DNA of 64,000 bases. Origin: Bog-756 sp963778165 (GTDB taxonomy: Bacteria > Actinomycetota > Acidimicrobiia > Acidimicrobiales > RAAP-2). The DNA lies in assembly GCA_963778165.1 (NCBI GenBank), contig CAVZTE010000003.1, positions 124,001-188,000 of the forward strand, written 5' to 3'. Position numbers and translations under genes: made by a program. Under the pieces are notes generated by a model. The model was not told the DNA's origin and made no database searches. It worked only from the letters and a program-made list of their open reading frames with translations. Within the stretch, counting starts at the first letter, position 1. Each line of letters begins with the position of its first letter. This document shows positions 25,023 through 33,481 of the stretch, piece by piece.

Positions 25023-25985
25023 GCGGCCCCACCGACCCGGGTTTCGAGAACTGCGACCTCGCTTCGGACCCCGCCGCCGACATCGACCCCGACCCTGCCG
25101 CCGACATCGACCCCGACCCCGCCGCCGACATCGACCCCGAGCCCCGCCGCCGACATCGACTCCGACCTCACCGACGCCGGCTTCGGATCCCAGCACCTTG
25201 GCCGCCTGGTCCGGATCCCCGCCGTAGGCCGGGCAGAAGGCCTGGAACCGGCAGAAATTGCACAGGGGAGAGGTCCGGGGTCGGAAGTCCTCGTGCTCGC
25301 AGGCCCTCTCGATGGCCGACCACACGGCCACGGCCTTCTGCCGTTGGCCCCGCAGCGCCTGTTCTGAGGGCTCGGCGATGATGGTGGTGGGCTCTTTGAG
25401 ATGGAGCAGTTTGACCTGGACCGGTCGCCGCCCGAGGACCTCCTGGCACAACAGGGCGTAGATGTGGACGCCGATCAGCTTGGCCTGCTCGTAGGCCTGT
25501 CCCGGAGCCCGGCCCGTCTTGTAGTCGATGACCACCAGTTCGCCCTCGGGGGTCAGGTCGAGACGGTCGATGATCCCGCGCAGGCGCATGGAGCCCACCC
25601 GCGCCTCCAGGGTCAGCTCGATCCCGATGGGGTTGATCTCGTTCGGATCCTCGAGCAGGAAGTAGTTCTGGACCAGATGCTCGGCGTCGGCTCGGAAGGC
25701 GTCGGCGTCGCCGGAAGACAGAGCGAGGCTCAGGTAGTCGGGATCCGACTGGAGCTCCACCCAGGCGGCGTCCAACTCGGAGGAGGCGGCCGCCGGTGTG
25801 CGTCGCCCCGGGCGGTGGGACCAGAACAGCCCCTCGAGGACGCTGTGCACCAACGTGCCCTTCACCGTCCAGATGGTCGGCAGGTCGGGCAGACGCTCGA
25901 TGGAGTTGAACCGGAAGGCCAGGGCGCAGTCGCGGAAGGACGTGACTTTCGACGGGGACAGGGAGCGTGGAGGTTCGAAGGGCAC
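25019..25985 (-). CDS. RecB-family (PD-(D/E)xK) exonuclease, apparent +1 frameshift
   Basis: Cas4/AddB-like nuclease with an Fe-S cluster. N-terminus PRSLSPSKVTSFRDCALAFR carries the first Cys. WTVKGTLVHSVLEGL supplies the helical His, and RLRGIIDRLDLTPEGELVVI followed by DYKTGRAP gives the catalytic D and DxK. C-terminal Cys triad: PLCNFCRFQAFCPAYGG. A 24-bp repeat then encodes a VGVDVGGG tail. An extra G at 25141 breaks the repeat register and fuses the frame to PAP2; removing it gives 321 aa ending at TGA 25019-25021. The role is probably DNA repair; family name only. Confidence 0.87.
25068..25173. repeat. 24-bp tandem repeat with one extra base
   Basis: Four copies of CCCCGCCGCCGACATCGACC(CCGA) in tandem on the plus strand. 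Copies are 24 bp apart except that one extra G (25141) separates the third and fourth, which is direct internal evidence for a single-base insertion. Confidence 0.9.
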
Positions 25986-25994
25986 GAGATCAGA

Positions 25995-26961
25995 CTACGG
26001 CCGGGGTGTGTCATCACTGGCGGACCGACCGACGTCAGCCCCACCCGACCGACCGACGTCAGCCCCACCCGACCGCACCCGGTCAAACGACCGGCGGATC
26101 GATTCCGCCACCAGCAGGGGCTGTTCCAATGGGCCGAAGTGACCGATGCCCGGCAGGACCTCCACTGTGGAACGGGCCAACTGGCCAGCGTCCGCCTCCA
26201 AGAAGGACACCCCGAACGCATCCGTGTCCGCCCCGCACGACAGCGCTACCGGACAGGTGATCTCGGACAGGTGCCTGAAGGCTCCGTGGGACGCCCCGTG
26301 GGTGTAGATCTCCGCTTCGTCGTCCCGCCGGCAGGCCAGCCGGATGGCCCGGCCGTCGCCTCCCTCCTCGGCCGGGATGACCTGGAAGCCGGCATCGACG
26401 TAGCAGGCCAGGACGTCCGGATCGAGGTCGGAGAACGGGGGCTTGGAGGAGAAGTTGAGGTAGGCGTCCTCTCTGGACGGGAAGGTCTCCCGGCGGCGGC
26501 GGGCCCCGACCGAGAGCGGGTTGTTCTCGGCCGCCAGCCACTCCATGGGCTCGCGCACCACCACCGGCTCGAAGCAGTAGAGCGACCGGAAGGTCCCGGG
26601 CCGGGCCTCCTCGGCCAGCAGTATGGAGGCGCCCCCACAGGAGTGGCCGAAGGCCCAGGGGCCGTCCAGGCCCAGGTGGTCCAGCGCCGCCAGGACGTCG
26701 ACGCTGAAGCCCGACCAGGCGAAGTTGCCGTCGAGCGGCCGGTCCGACCGACCGTGGGCCCGGAGGTCGAGTCCCCAGCAGTGATAGCGCGTCGCCAAGA
26801 GCCGCGGCCAGCGGTACGAAGACCTCAGCGCAGAACCCGGTGGCATGGACCAGCAGCAGGTCGTCCCCGCTCCCGCCGAAGTCGTAGACGGCCAGGCCCA
26901 CCCCGTCGGGAGTCACGCACCGGTCCTGCCGGGGCCGCTGGTGATCCGGGGCCGGGTCCAT
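25995..26961 (-). CDS. Alpha/beta hydrolase, apparent +1 frameshift
   Basis: Soluble alpha/beta-hydrolase. The N-terminal part (VTPDGVGLAVYDFGGSGDDL, LLVHATGFCAEVF) reads from ATG 26961. At about 26805 the frame shifts and continues RYHCWGLDLRAHGRSD, with nucleophile elbow FGHSCGGAS and catalytic His in GIGHFGPLEQP. Removing one base gives 321 aa. The C-terminus ends in two SGGADVGR repeats from a 24-bp DNA repeat. Ten bp separate its stop from the RecB-like start, so hydrolase, nuclease and PAP2 probably form one transcript. Resembles esterases/haloperoxidases; substrate unknown. Confidence 0.85.
26025..26078. repeat. 24-bp tandem repeat in hydrolase 3' end
   Basis: Two copies of a CCGACCGACGTCAGCCCCAC(CCGA) 24-bp unit encode SGGADVGR twice at the protein C-terminus. 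Confidence 0.9.
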
Positions 26962-27048
26962 CGACGTGACGGTAGTGCAGCCGGAGTCGAACCCGGTCAC
27001 CGGCGATGCCCCACGGTGCAGTGGGGACCGAGTAGACATTGGTGGCTT

Positions 27049-27657
27049 ATGGAGCACTTTCTGGAAACCTGGGGGTACCTGGCTGTCTTCGTGCTGAGCT
27101 TCATCTCGGCCATGGGGCTCCCGGTGGGGGCGGAAGTGGCCATCATCTACGGGGGCGTCCTGGCCAGCGGGCAGATCGCCAACGAGCCCCACCACCTGAA
27201 CCTGGTGGTGGTGATCGTGGTGGCCACCGCAGCCGAGGTGCTGGGCTCCCTGACCGGGTACCTGATCGGCTACTTCGGAGGGCGGCCTCTGGTGGACCGG
27301 GTGGGCAAGTACGTCCTGCTCACCCACCACGACCTGGACCGGGCCGAGGCCTGGTTCAACCGGCGGGGCGAGCCCTTCGTGCTGTTCGGGCGGTTCATCC
27401 CCCTCCTGCGGTCGTTCGTGTCGTTCGCCGCCGGGCTGGGCGAGATGGCCATAGCCAAATTCCTGCTGTTCACCCTCATCGGCTGCGCCATCTGGTGCAC
27501 CGCGCTGACCAGCCTGGGCTACTCCCTGGGGAGCAGCTACAACCACGTGCTCAAGGCCTTCAGCTACGCCGGCTACGTGGCGGCGGTGATCGCCGTCATC
27601 GCCGTGGCCTTCGTGATCTGGCACCGGGTCCGGCTGGTCCGCCAGGAGCGGGGCTGA
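27049..27657 (+). CDS. DedA family membrane protein
   Basis: 202-residue DedA/SNARE-associated (VTT) protein, likely a polyprenyl-phosphate or lipid transporter. Reentrant/membrane segments: FLETWGYLAVFVLSFISAMG, LVVVIVVATAAEVLGSL, FLLFTLIGCAIWCTALTSLG and a C-terminal VAAVIAVIAVAFVIW. The conserved motif FGRFIPLLRSFVSFAAGLGE holds the essential Arg-Pro-Arg. ATG 27049 gives the normal family N-terminus. Divergent from the hydrolase operon. Confidence 0.92.
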   Translation: MEHFLETWGYLAVFVLSFISAMGLPVGAEVAIIYGGVLASGQIANEPHHLNLVVVIVVATAAEVLGSLTGYLIGYFGGRPLVDRVGKYVLLTHHDLDRAEAWFNRRGEPFVLFGRFIPLLRSFVSFAAGLGEMAIAKFLLFTLIGCAIWCTALTSLGYSLGSSYNHVLKAFSYAGYVAAVIAVIAVAFVIWHRVRLVRQERG

Positions 27658-27700
27658 TCGTGTTCCGGGTGGGACCCCATCCGGCCGGGGGCAGGCCCGG

Positions 27701-28048
27701 GTGAGCGGGGCCCCGCGGGCCAAGGCCCGCCGAGCCGCCGCCGACGCCTCCGAGCACCTGGAGCGCTCGGGCACCTGGAACGGCCTCAAAGCCGGTGACG
27801 CCGTGATGGTCTCGGGCCTGCACCTCCGGGGGGCCACCTGGGAGTTCCGGGCCCGGGTGCTCAACCACCACAACGGGAACGAATCGATCGAGGTGGTCGG
27901 GGGCCGACCCGGCGACCGGAAGATCCGGTCGTTCGAACCGGAGCGGATCTTCGCCGTCACCAAGCGCAAGAAGACGGCGGGCGACAGCGACCGCTCCACC
28001 TCGGGCCGGCTGTCCCTGGCCGAGGCGCCCCAACTGCCGCTGACCTGA
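27701..28048 (+). CDS. Conserved hypothetical protein
   Basis: 115 aa, no function recognised. Central region VSGLHLRGATWEFRARVLNH and the IEVVGGRPGDRKIRSFEPER strand look like a small beta-barrel (SH3/Tudor-like) module as seen in short actinobacterial proteins. Highly basic ends. GTG 27701 follows GGCAGGCCCGG, a weak site. It lies 44 bp after DedA, so probably co-transcribed. Confidence 0.65.
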   Translation: MSGAPRAKARRAAADASEHLERSGTWNGLKAGDAVMVSGLHLRGATWEFRARVLNHHNGNESIEVVGGRPGDRKIRSFEPERIFAVTKRKKTAGDSDRSTSGRLSLAEAPQLPLT

Positions 28049-28086
28049 CCGCCTGCCTACCTGACCGCCCCGCCACCCGGCCCGGG

Positions 28087-28092
28087 TAGGGT
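28087..28092 (+). promoter_or_regulatory. -10 box TAGGGT, leaderless PIG-L gene
   Basis: TAGGGT ends 7 nt before GTG 28100 but overlaps GTG 28091, so it decides the start in favour of 28100. Confidence 0.6.
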
Positions 28093-28099
28093 GCCGAGC

Positions 28100-28942
28100 G
28101 TGTCCACTGTCGTGTTCTTCCACGCCCATCCCGACGACGAGGCCATCGCCACCGCCGGCACCATGGCCGCCCTGTCTGACGCCGGTCACCGGGTGGTGCT
28201 GGTCACCGCCACCCGGGGTGAGCTCGGCGAAGTGCCCGACGATCTGGCCGCGGGCGAGTCCCTGGCCGACCGTCGCATCAAGGAGCTGGCTGCCGCATCG
28301 GCCATCCTCGGCGTGAGCCGTCAGACCTTCCTCGACTATCACGACTCGGGCATGGCCGGCGAGCCCACCAACACCGCTGAGGGTTCGTTCGCCGCCGCCG
28401 ATGTCGATGAAGCGGGCCGGGCCCTGGCTCGGATCCTCGACGAGGAGTCGGCCGACGTGCTGGTGACCTACGACGAGCACGGGGGCTACGGCCACCCCGA
28501 CCACGTGCAGGTGCACCGGGTGGGAATGCGCGCCGCCGACCTGGCCGGCACCGGGGTCGTGTACATGGCCACCATGAACCGTGACTTCGTGCGGAGCCTG
28601 AGTGAGCGGATCGACCCCTCGGAGATCGAGGTTCCCGACCGGAGCCCCGAGGAGATGGAGAACATGGGCGAACCGGCGGAGCGTCTGACCACCGACATCG
28701 ACGTGACCCCCTGGATCGGGCGGAAGCACCGGGCCATGGAAGTCCATGCCAGCCAGATCAGCGAGACCAGCTTCTTTCTGTCCATGTCCGACGACGTGTT
28801 CTCGGTCGTCTGGGGTCATGAGTGGTACATCCGGGTGCGGCCTCCGTGGACCGGGCCGACCGAGGGCCACCGGGAGACCGGTTTCCTGTTGGAGGCGTCG
28901 GCCGGCGATCGCGGTGACGCTCCGGCCCCGCAGGCCCGATGA
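28100..28942 (+). CDS. PIG-L family deacetylase (MshB/Mca-like)
   Basis: 280-aa zinc amidase of the LmbE/PIG-L family. Zinc site STVVFFHAHPDDEAIATAGT, then TRGELGEVPDD, FLDYHDSGMAGEPTNT and the DEHGGYGHPDHVQVHRVG motif with the third ligand. It is a paralogue of Mca (17425) but lacks the QSGYPHPDH form; candidate for GlcNAc-inositol deacetylase MshB or a related amidase. GTG 28100 is preferred over 28091 from the promoter geometry. The stop overlaps a small downstream gene (ATGA). Confidence 0.88.
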   Translation: MSTVVFFHAHPDDEAIATAGTMAALSDAGHRVVLVTATRGELGEVPDDLAAGESLADRRIKELAAASAILGVSRQTFLDYHDSGMAGEPTNTAEGSFAAADVDEAGRALARILDEESADVLVTYDEHGGYGHPDHVQVHRVGMRAADLAGTGVVYMATMNRDFVRSLSERIDPSEIEVPDRSPEEMENMGEPAERLTTDIDVTPWIGRKHRAMEVHASQISETSFFLSMSDDVFSVVWGHEWYIRVRPPWTGPTEGHRETGFLLEASAGDRGDAPAPQAR

Positions 28943-29109
28943 CCGCCGTCCACCGGGTACTGAGGGTCCAGGGCGGCCGGCTGGTGGTGGCTGAGCGACG
29001 GCTGGAGTTGGAGGCCGAACTCGATCAGGCCACGGCCGAGGGATTCGCCATCATCAACTCGTTCGCCGTGGACGACAACGTCTACTTCATCTTGCAGCGG
29101 GACGGGTAA
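28939..29109 (+). CDS. Small conserved-looking protein (56 aa)
   Basis: ATG 28939 overlaps the PIG-L stop by 4 nt (ATGA), and the frame runs to TAA 29107. It begins MTAVHRVLRVQGGRLVVAER and ends NSFAVDDNVYFILQRDG, a plausible single alpha/beta unit. The tight coupling and the amino-acid pattern argue that it is real. Function unknown; perhaps linked to the amidase. Confidence 0.65.
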   Translation: MTAVHRVLRVQGGRLVVAERRLELEAELDQATAEGFAIINSFAVDDNVYFILQRDG

Positions 29110-29111
29110 CG

Positions 29112-29188
29112 GCCGGGCGGTCCGGGGCGCTTGGAACTCGGCGGTCCGGGACTCGGAGCGTCAGGACTCGGAGCGTCAGAACTCGGTG
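29112..29188. repeat. Direct repeats at the GGDEF gene 3' end
   Basis: ACTCGGAGCGTCAG occurs twice in tandem with a third partial copy, preceded by two GGCGGTCCGGG copies. They span the end of the diguanylate cyclase gene. Confidence 0.75.
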
Positions 29189-30687
29189 AAGGCCTGGATG
29201 GAGACCACCCGGTTCCGGCCGGTCTCCTTGGCCCGGTAGAGCGCCTGATCGGCGCGCTCGATGAACGAGGCGGTGTCCTCGATCCCGTCCCAACTGGTGA
29301 GGCCGGCCGAGAGCGTCACGCCGAACTCCGTGGTGGCCTCACGCCCGCCACTCCGGAGCTTGTCCAGGAGGTGGTGGGCCCCGACCAGGTCGGTCTCCGG
29401 CATGACCAGGCAGAACTCCTCGCCCCCGTAGCGCGAGACCAGATCCTGGCCCCGGATGTTCGAGACCATGAGGGCGGCCAGCGAGCGCAACAGGATGTCG
29501 CCGGCCACGTGCCCGTAGTGCTCGTTGTACGCCTTGAAGTGATCGAGGTCGATCATGGCCACGCTCAACGGGGTCTCGGAGCGCAGGGCGTGGGCCATCT
29601 CGATCTCGATCCGCTCGTAGAGGCACCGCCGGTTGGCCAGACCGGTCAGCGGATCGGTACGGCTCTCGGCCTGGAGCCCGCTCACGAAGTTGGCTCGGCT
29701 GGTCATGCGCAGGAAGGCCACCGCCATCTGCTCGGCCACGTCGCGGGCCCGGGAGTCGACCCCACGGTCCCGTTCGGACCGGCGGATCATCATGACCAGT
29801 TCGCCGTCGAAGCAGTACCCGACCGGGATGGCGCAGGTGGCCTCGTCGAGCACCACGGCGTCGGCGTGGAGCGCTTCGCTCAACTGTGGGAGCAGGCCCA
29901 GGTCCCTGACGTCCTCGTCCTCCCCGGGCCAGGTCACCAAGGCGGTGAAGTGGCCGATCTTGGCGTTGTGGAGGAACACGGCGATCTGGTCCGCCGGCAT
30001 CACCTCGGCCACCAGGGGCAGCCCCCGTTGGAAGATGGTCTGGATGACATCGGTGCTGGAATCGGTCAGGCCCTTGGGGATGTTCTCCAGGGTCTCGTAG
30101 AGCCCGTCGACGACGTGGCGGACGCCGGGACGGGGGTCGGTCTGGTCGGTGCGGTGGGTGCGTGAGCCCAGGGCCCGGGCGATGATCCAGGTGATGATGA
30201 CGATGGTCGAGGCGTAGACCACCACTCCGGCCACCAGGTCGGAGCCCCGGAAGCCTTCGATCCAACTGACCAGGACCACCAGGGCGATGGCCACCATGTC
30301 GATGCCCACCCGCATGCGCCGGTCGCCGATGACGCTGATGAGGGTCACCCCCACCAGCACCGCCGGGATGAAGGTTCCGATCCGGTTGGAGGAGCCCAAC
30401 TCCATCAGCGCCAGCGCCGCCAGAGCCAGGCACACCACCACGAACCCCGCCTTGGCCAGGTTCGAGACGTTGGAGCGCCCCTTGGTGACCACCACGAAGA
30501 GGGCCATGTAGACCACCGAGACCACGATGCAGGCGAAGGCCCCGAGGATGTACCCCCACCTCACCTCACTCCCGTGGACCAGGAGCACCGCCAACAGGAT
30601 GGGGATGGTGATCGATTCGGCGATGGCTCCAGAGATCAGGCCGTCCCGGACCTGGCGCTGGGTGGGGTGGGCGAGGTCGAACTTCAC
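29176..30687 (-). CDS. Membrane-bound diguanylate cyclase (GGDEF)
   Basis: 503 residues. About six N-terminal membrane helices (residues 15-185) are followed by a GAF-like region (~215-320) and a C-terminal GGDEF domain. The domain starts DPLTGLANRRCLYERIEIEM; active site is RYGGEEF, and RGQD five residues before it matches the product-inhibition I-site. It therefore should make c-di-GMP from GTP. GTG 30687 (reading VKFDLAHP) is the probable start. The gene is divergent from nothing close and convergent with the PIG-L unit. Confidence 0.93.
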   Translation of the reverse strand: MKFDLAHPTQRQVRDGLISGAIAESITIPILLAVLLVHGSEVRWGYILGAFACIVVSVVYMALFVVVTKGRSNVSNLAKAGFVVVCLALAALALMELGSSNRIGTFIPAVLVGVTLISVIGDRRMRVGIDMVAIALVVLVSWIEGFRGSDLVAGVVVYASTIVIITWIIARALGSRTHRTDQTDPRPGVRHVVDGLYETLENIPKGLTDSSTDVIQTIFQRGLPLVAEVMPADQIAVFLHNAKIGHFTALVTWPGEDEDVRDLGLLPQLSEALHADAVVLDEATCAIPVGYCFDGELVMMIRRSERDRGVDSRARDVAEQMAVAFLRMTSRANFVSGLQAESRTDPLTGLANRRCLYERIEIEMAHALRSETPLSVAMIDLDHFKAYNEHYGHVAGDILLRSLAALMVSNIRGQDLVSRYGGEEFCLVMPETDLVGAHHLLDKLRSGGREATTEFGVTLSAGLTSWDGIEDTASFIERADQALYRAKETGRNRVVSIQAFTEF

Positions 30688-30810
30688 TGTTCGTATATCG
30701 GCCCCGCTCCGGTGGTCCTTTACCGGCTGTGCCCGGCAGGGCGGGAATGGGGGAGAAGCGGCAGGTCAGACGGGGTGTTGGGAGCCACAGTGGGTGGGAA
30801 CGGCCTGGGG

Positions 30811-32463
30811 TCAGGCCAGGGCAGGCGGGTCCGGGCCGGCGACCAGGGCTCGACGGGGGAGCATGCCGGTGAAGAACAGGCCCACCACGGTGAGCAGGGC
30901 CACCAGCCACAGGGCGCTGCGCAGGCCGCTGAGGCGGGCCGCGGCGTTTTCGGCCACCACCGCCTCCTGGGCCGGCGGTGTCAGGTCGGTGGTGGCCAGG
31001 GAGGTCCGCAGATCGGTGTCGGAGATGAAGGGCACCCCGCTCTCCAACGTGACGGTGGCCTTGGCGGTGACGGCGGCCGGAATGGCCGGGTTGTCGGTCA
31101 CCCCGGCGATGAAGGTGGTGGTCAGGCTGCCGATGAGCGCCGCTCCGACCAGGGCCGTTCCCAGGGATGCACCGAAGTTGGTGAAGGTGTTCTGGAGCCC
31201 TCCCACCTCGGCGCTCTGATCGTCGGGCATGGCCGAGACGGTGACGGCTCCGAGTTGGGAGGCCAGCGCCCCGATGCCCACTCCCATCAGGGCCATGGGG
31301 ATGAGCACGATCCCGGCATCCGCCCCGGGGCTCATGCCTCCCACCAGGATCAGGGTCCCGGCCAGGAGAGCCAGCATGCCCAGGCGGACCACCAGGCGGG
31401 GTGACGCCCGGGGCGCCAACCGGGGTACGGCCAGGGCCGAGAGCAACAAGGTGATGGACAGGGGGAGGAGCCGGACTCCGGTCTGGAGGGCGTTGAGCTC
31501 CAGGACCACCGACAAGAACAGCGGGATGGTGAAGAAGATGCCGGCCTGCACCAGGAACTGGAAGAAGAAGGCGATGAGCCCTCCGGACATCTGGACGCTG
31601 TGGAACATCGAGAGGCGGATCAACGGGTCGCGGCCCAGCCGCTCCATCCGTCCCTCCCACATGAGCAGGCCTCCGATGACCAGCAGGCCGCCCAGCACCA
31701 GCCACACCACCGGCGACACCCCGAGGATCTGGGGGCCTCCGGTCTTCGGGTGGACCCAGCCCCACACCCCCGAGCGCAGGACGCCGAACACCGTCAGGGT
31801 GAGGCCCACGACCGAGAGCACCGCGCCCACCAGGTCGAAGGACGACGACGGCTCGGGGGCGGGATCCTCGATGCGCCGGACGAAGGGCAGGATGACCGCC
31901 ACGATGGCCACCTCGCCGACGAACACCCACCTCCAGGAGGCGAAGGTGGTGACGGCTCCGCCGACCAGCGGTCCGGCAGCCACCGCGATGGCGCCGGCCG
32001 CGGCGATGAGGCCGTATGCCGCCGATCGGCGCTCCCGGGGGCAGTTGGCCGCCACCAGGGCCACGATGGCCGGCATGATCAGGGCCGCGCCCAGCCCCTC
32101 CAGCCCCGACCAGCCGATGATGAGGACCGTGAGGTTGGGGGCCAAGGCGGTGGTCAAGGACCCGGCGGCGTACACCACCAGCCCGATGGCGAAGACCCGT
32201 CGCCGTCCGATGCGGGCCCCCAGCTTGCCCCCGGTGATCATGAACGCCGCCATCACCAGCGTGTAGAGGGTGATGGCCGTCTGGATGCCGGTCACGGTGG
32301 TCCCGAGGTCGTTGGCCACCTGCCGGATGGAGACGTTCATGACCGAGGTGTCCAGGGTCATGAGGAACTGGGCCGAGGCCAGGATGGCCACCACCCTTGA
32401 GCCACTGCGGGAGGGCTGTCCCTCATCGACTCCCACCGGGCCGATGTCAGGGGCGCTGCTCAC
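30811..32463 (-). CDS. MFS transporter, DHA2 (EmrB/QacA) family
   Basis: 550 aa with 14 predicted membrane helices. Motif AQFLMTLDTSVMNVSIRQVA in helix 1 and GGKLGARIGRRRVFAIGLVV (motif A) between helices 2 and 3 are typical of drug:H+ antiporters. A large extracytoplasmic loop precedes the last helix (residues ~455-515). Likely exports hydrophobic or cationic compounds. GTG 32463 starts the protein. The ABC transporter genes upstream on the same strand could be co-expressed. Confidence 0.92.
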   Translation of the reverse strand: MSSAPDIGPVGVDEGQPSRSGSRVVAILASAQFLMTLDTSVMNVSIRQVANDLGTTVTGIQTAITLYTLVMAAFMITGGKLGARIGRRRVFAIGLVVYAAGSLTTALAPNLTVLIIGWSGLEGLGAALIMPAIVALVAANCPRERRSAAYGLIAAAGAIAVAAGPLVGGAVTTFASWRWVFVGEVAIVAVILPFVRRIEDPAPEPSSSFDLVGAVLSVVGLTLTVFGVLRSGVWGWVHPKTGGPQILGVSPVVWLVLGGLLVIGGLLMWEGRMERLGRDPLIRLSMFHSVQMSGGLIAFFFQFLVQAGIFFTIPLFLSVVLELNALQTGVRLLPLSITLLLSALAVPRLAPRASPRLVVRLGMLALLAGTLILVGGMSPGADAGIVLIPMALMGVGIGALASQLGAVTVSAMPDDQSAEVGGLQNTFTNFGASLGTALVGAALIGSLTTTFIAGVTDNPAIPAAVTAKATVTLESGVPFISDTDLRTSLATTDLTPPAQEAVVAENAAARLSGLRSALWLVALLTVVGLFFTGMLPRRALVAGPDPPALA

Positions 32464-32512
32464 CGGGTCAGCTTGTCATCTCCCGGTCCGGCCCCCAGGG
32501 AGGGCGCCCGGT

Positions 32513-33478
32513 TCAACCTTCGCCAGACTTGGCGCTCGGGTGCAGGCTGCGGAAGAGCCGTGGGCTGTAGCCGATCAGATGGGAGTCGGTGACGGCGCGG
32601 GCCGCCGCCGACCGGGGCAGGTTGAATAGGGGACCGAGCTCACCGAAGTAACTGCCGGCCTGCACCATGGTGAGGTGCTCCTCGGTCCCATCGGCCCGGA
32701 GGCGGAAGATCTCCACCTCTCCGGAGTCCACCACGTAGACCAGGTCGCTGTCGTCCCCTTGGTCGAACAGCAGTTGGCCGGCCGGCAACGAGACGGGCTG
32801 GGGCTCCCGGGCCGAGTCGGGCAGGTGGGGCACCAGTTCGACCACCTTGTCGGCCAGCTGGGTTATCCGTTCGTCATGGGTGGCCACGATGACCAGGCGA
32901 CCGGGAGCGGCCAGGCCCCGCAGTAGGCGCAGCACCCCGTCGACCTGGATGTAGTCGAGATGAGCGGTGGGCTCGTCGGCCAGCACCAGGGGAGGGTCCT
33001 GGACCAGGGCCCGGGCGATGGCCACCCGCTGCTGTTGGCCGCCGGACATCTGGTCGGGCCGGTGGTGCCCCCGCTCCTCCAGGCCCACCTGCTCCAGCAG
33101 GACGTCGGCCCGTTGGCGGGCGTCCCTACTACTGACACCGGCCAGCCGGAGGGGGATCATCACATTCCAGCGGGCGCTCAGGCTGGGTATGAGGTTGAAG
33201 GCCTGGAACACCACGCCGACGGTATGGCGGCGGTACTCGGAGAGGGCCGAACCGGTGAGGCCCGAGACCTTCTCGCCATCCAGGGTGATCGACCCGGAGG
33301 TGGGGGTCAGCAGGCCGGCCAGGCACGACAAGAGGGTGGTCTTGCCGCAGCCTGACGGTCCCAGCAGCACCACCAACTGGCCGTCGTCGGCGTCGAAGGA
33401 GAATTCGTGCAGGGGGCGGACCAGATAGCCGCCGGAGGAGAACTCCATGGTGAGGTCTTCCGCCGCCAGTGTCGCCAT
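32513..33478 (-). CDS. ABC transporter ATPase fused to a cyclic-nucleotide-binding domain
   Basis: 321 aa. Residues 1-~215 form a LolD/MacB-type ATPase: Walker A LLGPSGCGKTTLL, signature QMSGGQQQRVAIARAL, Walker B PPLVLADEPTAHLD, H-loop ATHDER. Residues ~225-315 form a cNMP-binding beta-roll (LPAGQLLFDQGDDSDLVYVV, GEVEIFRL, GSYFGELGPLFNLPRSAAAR with the FGE and PRSA phosphate-binding cassette). It suggests transport tuned by cAMP or cGMP, though binding is unproven. Ends 3 bp before the permease gene start region (permease stop at 33482). Confidence 0.93.
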   Translation of the reverse strand: MATLAAEDLTMEFSSGGYLVRPLHEFSFDADDGQLVVLLGPSGCGKTTLLSCLAGLLTPTSGSITLDGEKVSGLTGSALSEYRRHTVGVVFQAFNLIPSLSARWNVMIPLRLAGVSSRDARQRADVLLEQVGLEERGHHRPDQMSGGQQQRVAIARALVQDPPLVLADEPTAHLDYIQVDGVLRLLRGLAAPGRLVIVATHDERITQLADKVVELVPHLPDSAREPQPVSLPAGQLLFDQGDDSDLVYVVDSGEVEIFRLRADGTEEHLTMVQAGSYFGELGPLFNLPRSAAARAVTDSHLIGYSPRLFRSLHPSAKSGEG

Positions 33479-33481
33479 GGC

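Noticed and set aside
25068..25173. Repeat array that could be mistaken for CRISPR
   Set aside because: Units are contiguous 24-mers without unique spacers, lie inside a gene, and no cas genes are present beyond the lone RecB-like nuclease. The Cas4-like fold alone is not evidence for CRISPR.
25401..26969. 522-aa plus-strand frame opposite the RecB-like and hydrolase genes
   Set aside because: The minus strand carries clear nuclease and hydrolase motifs; the plus frame has none.
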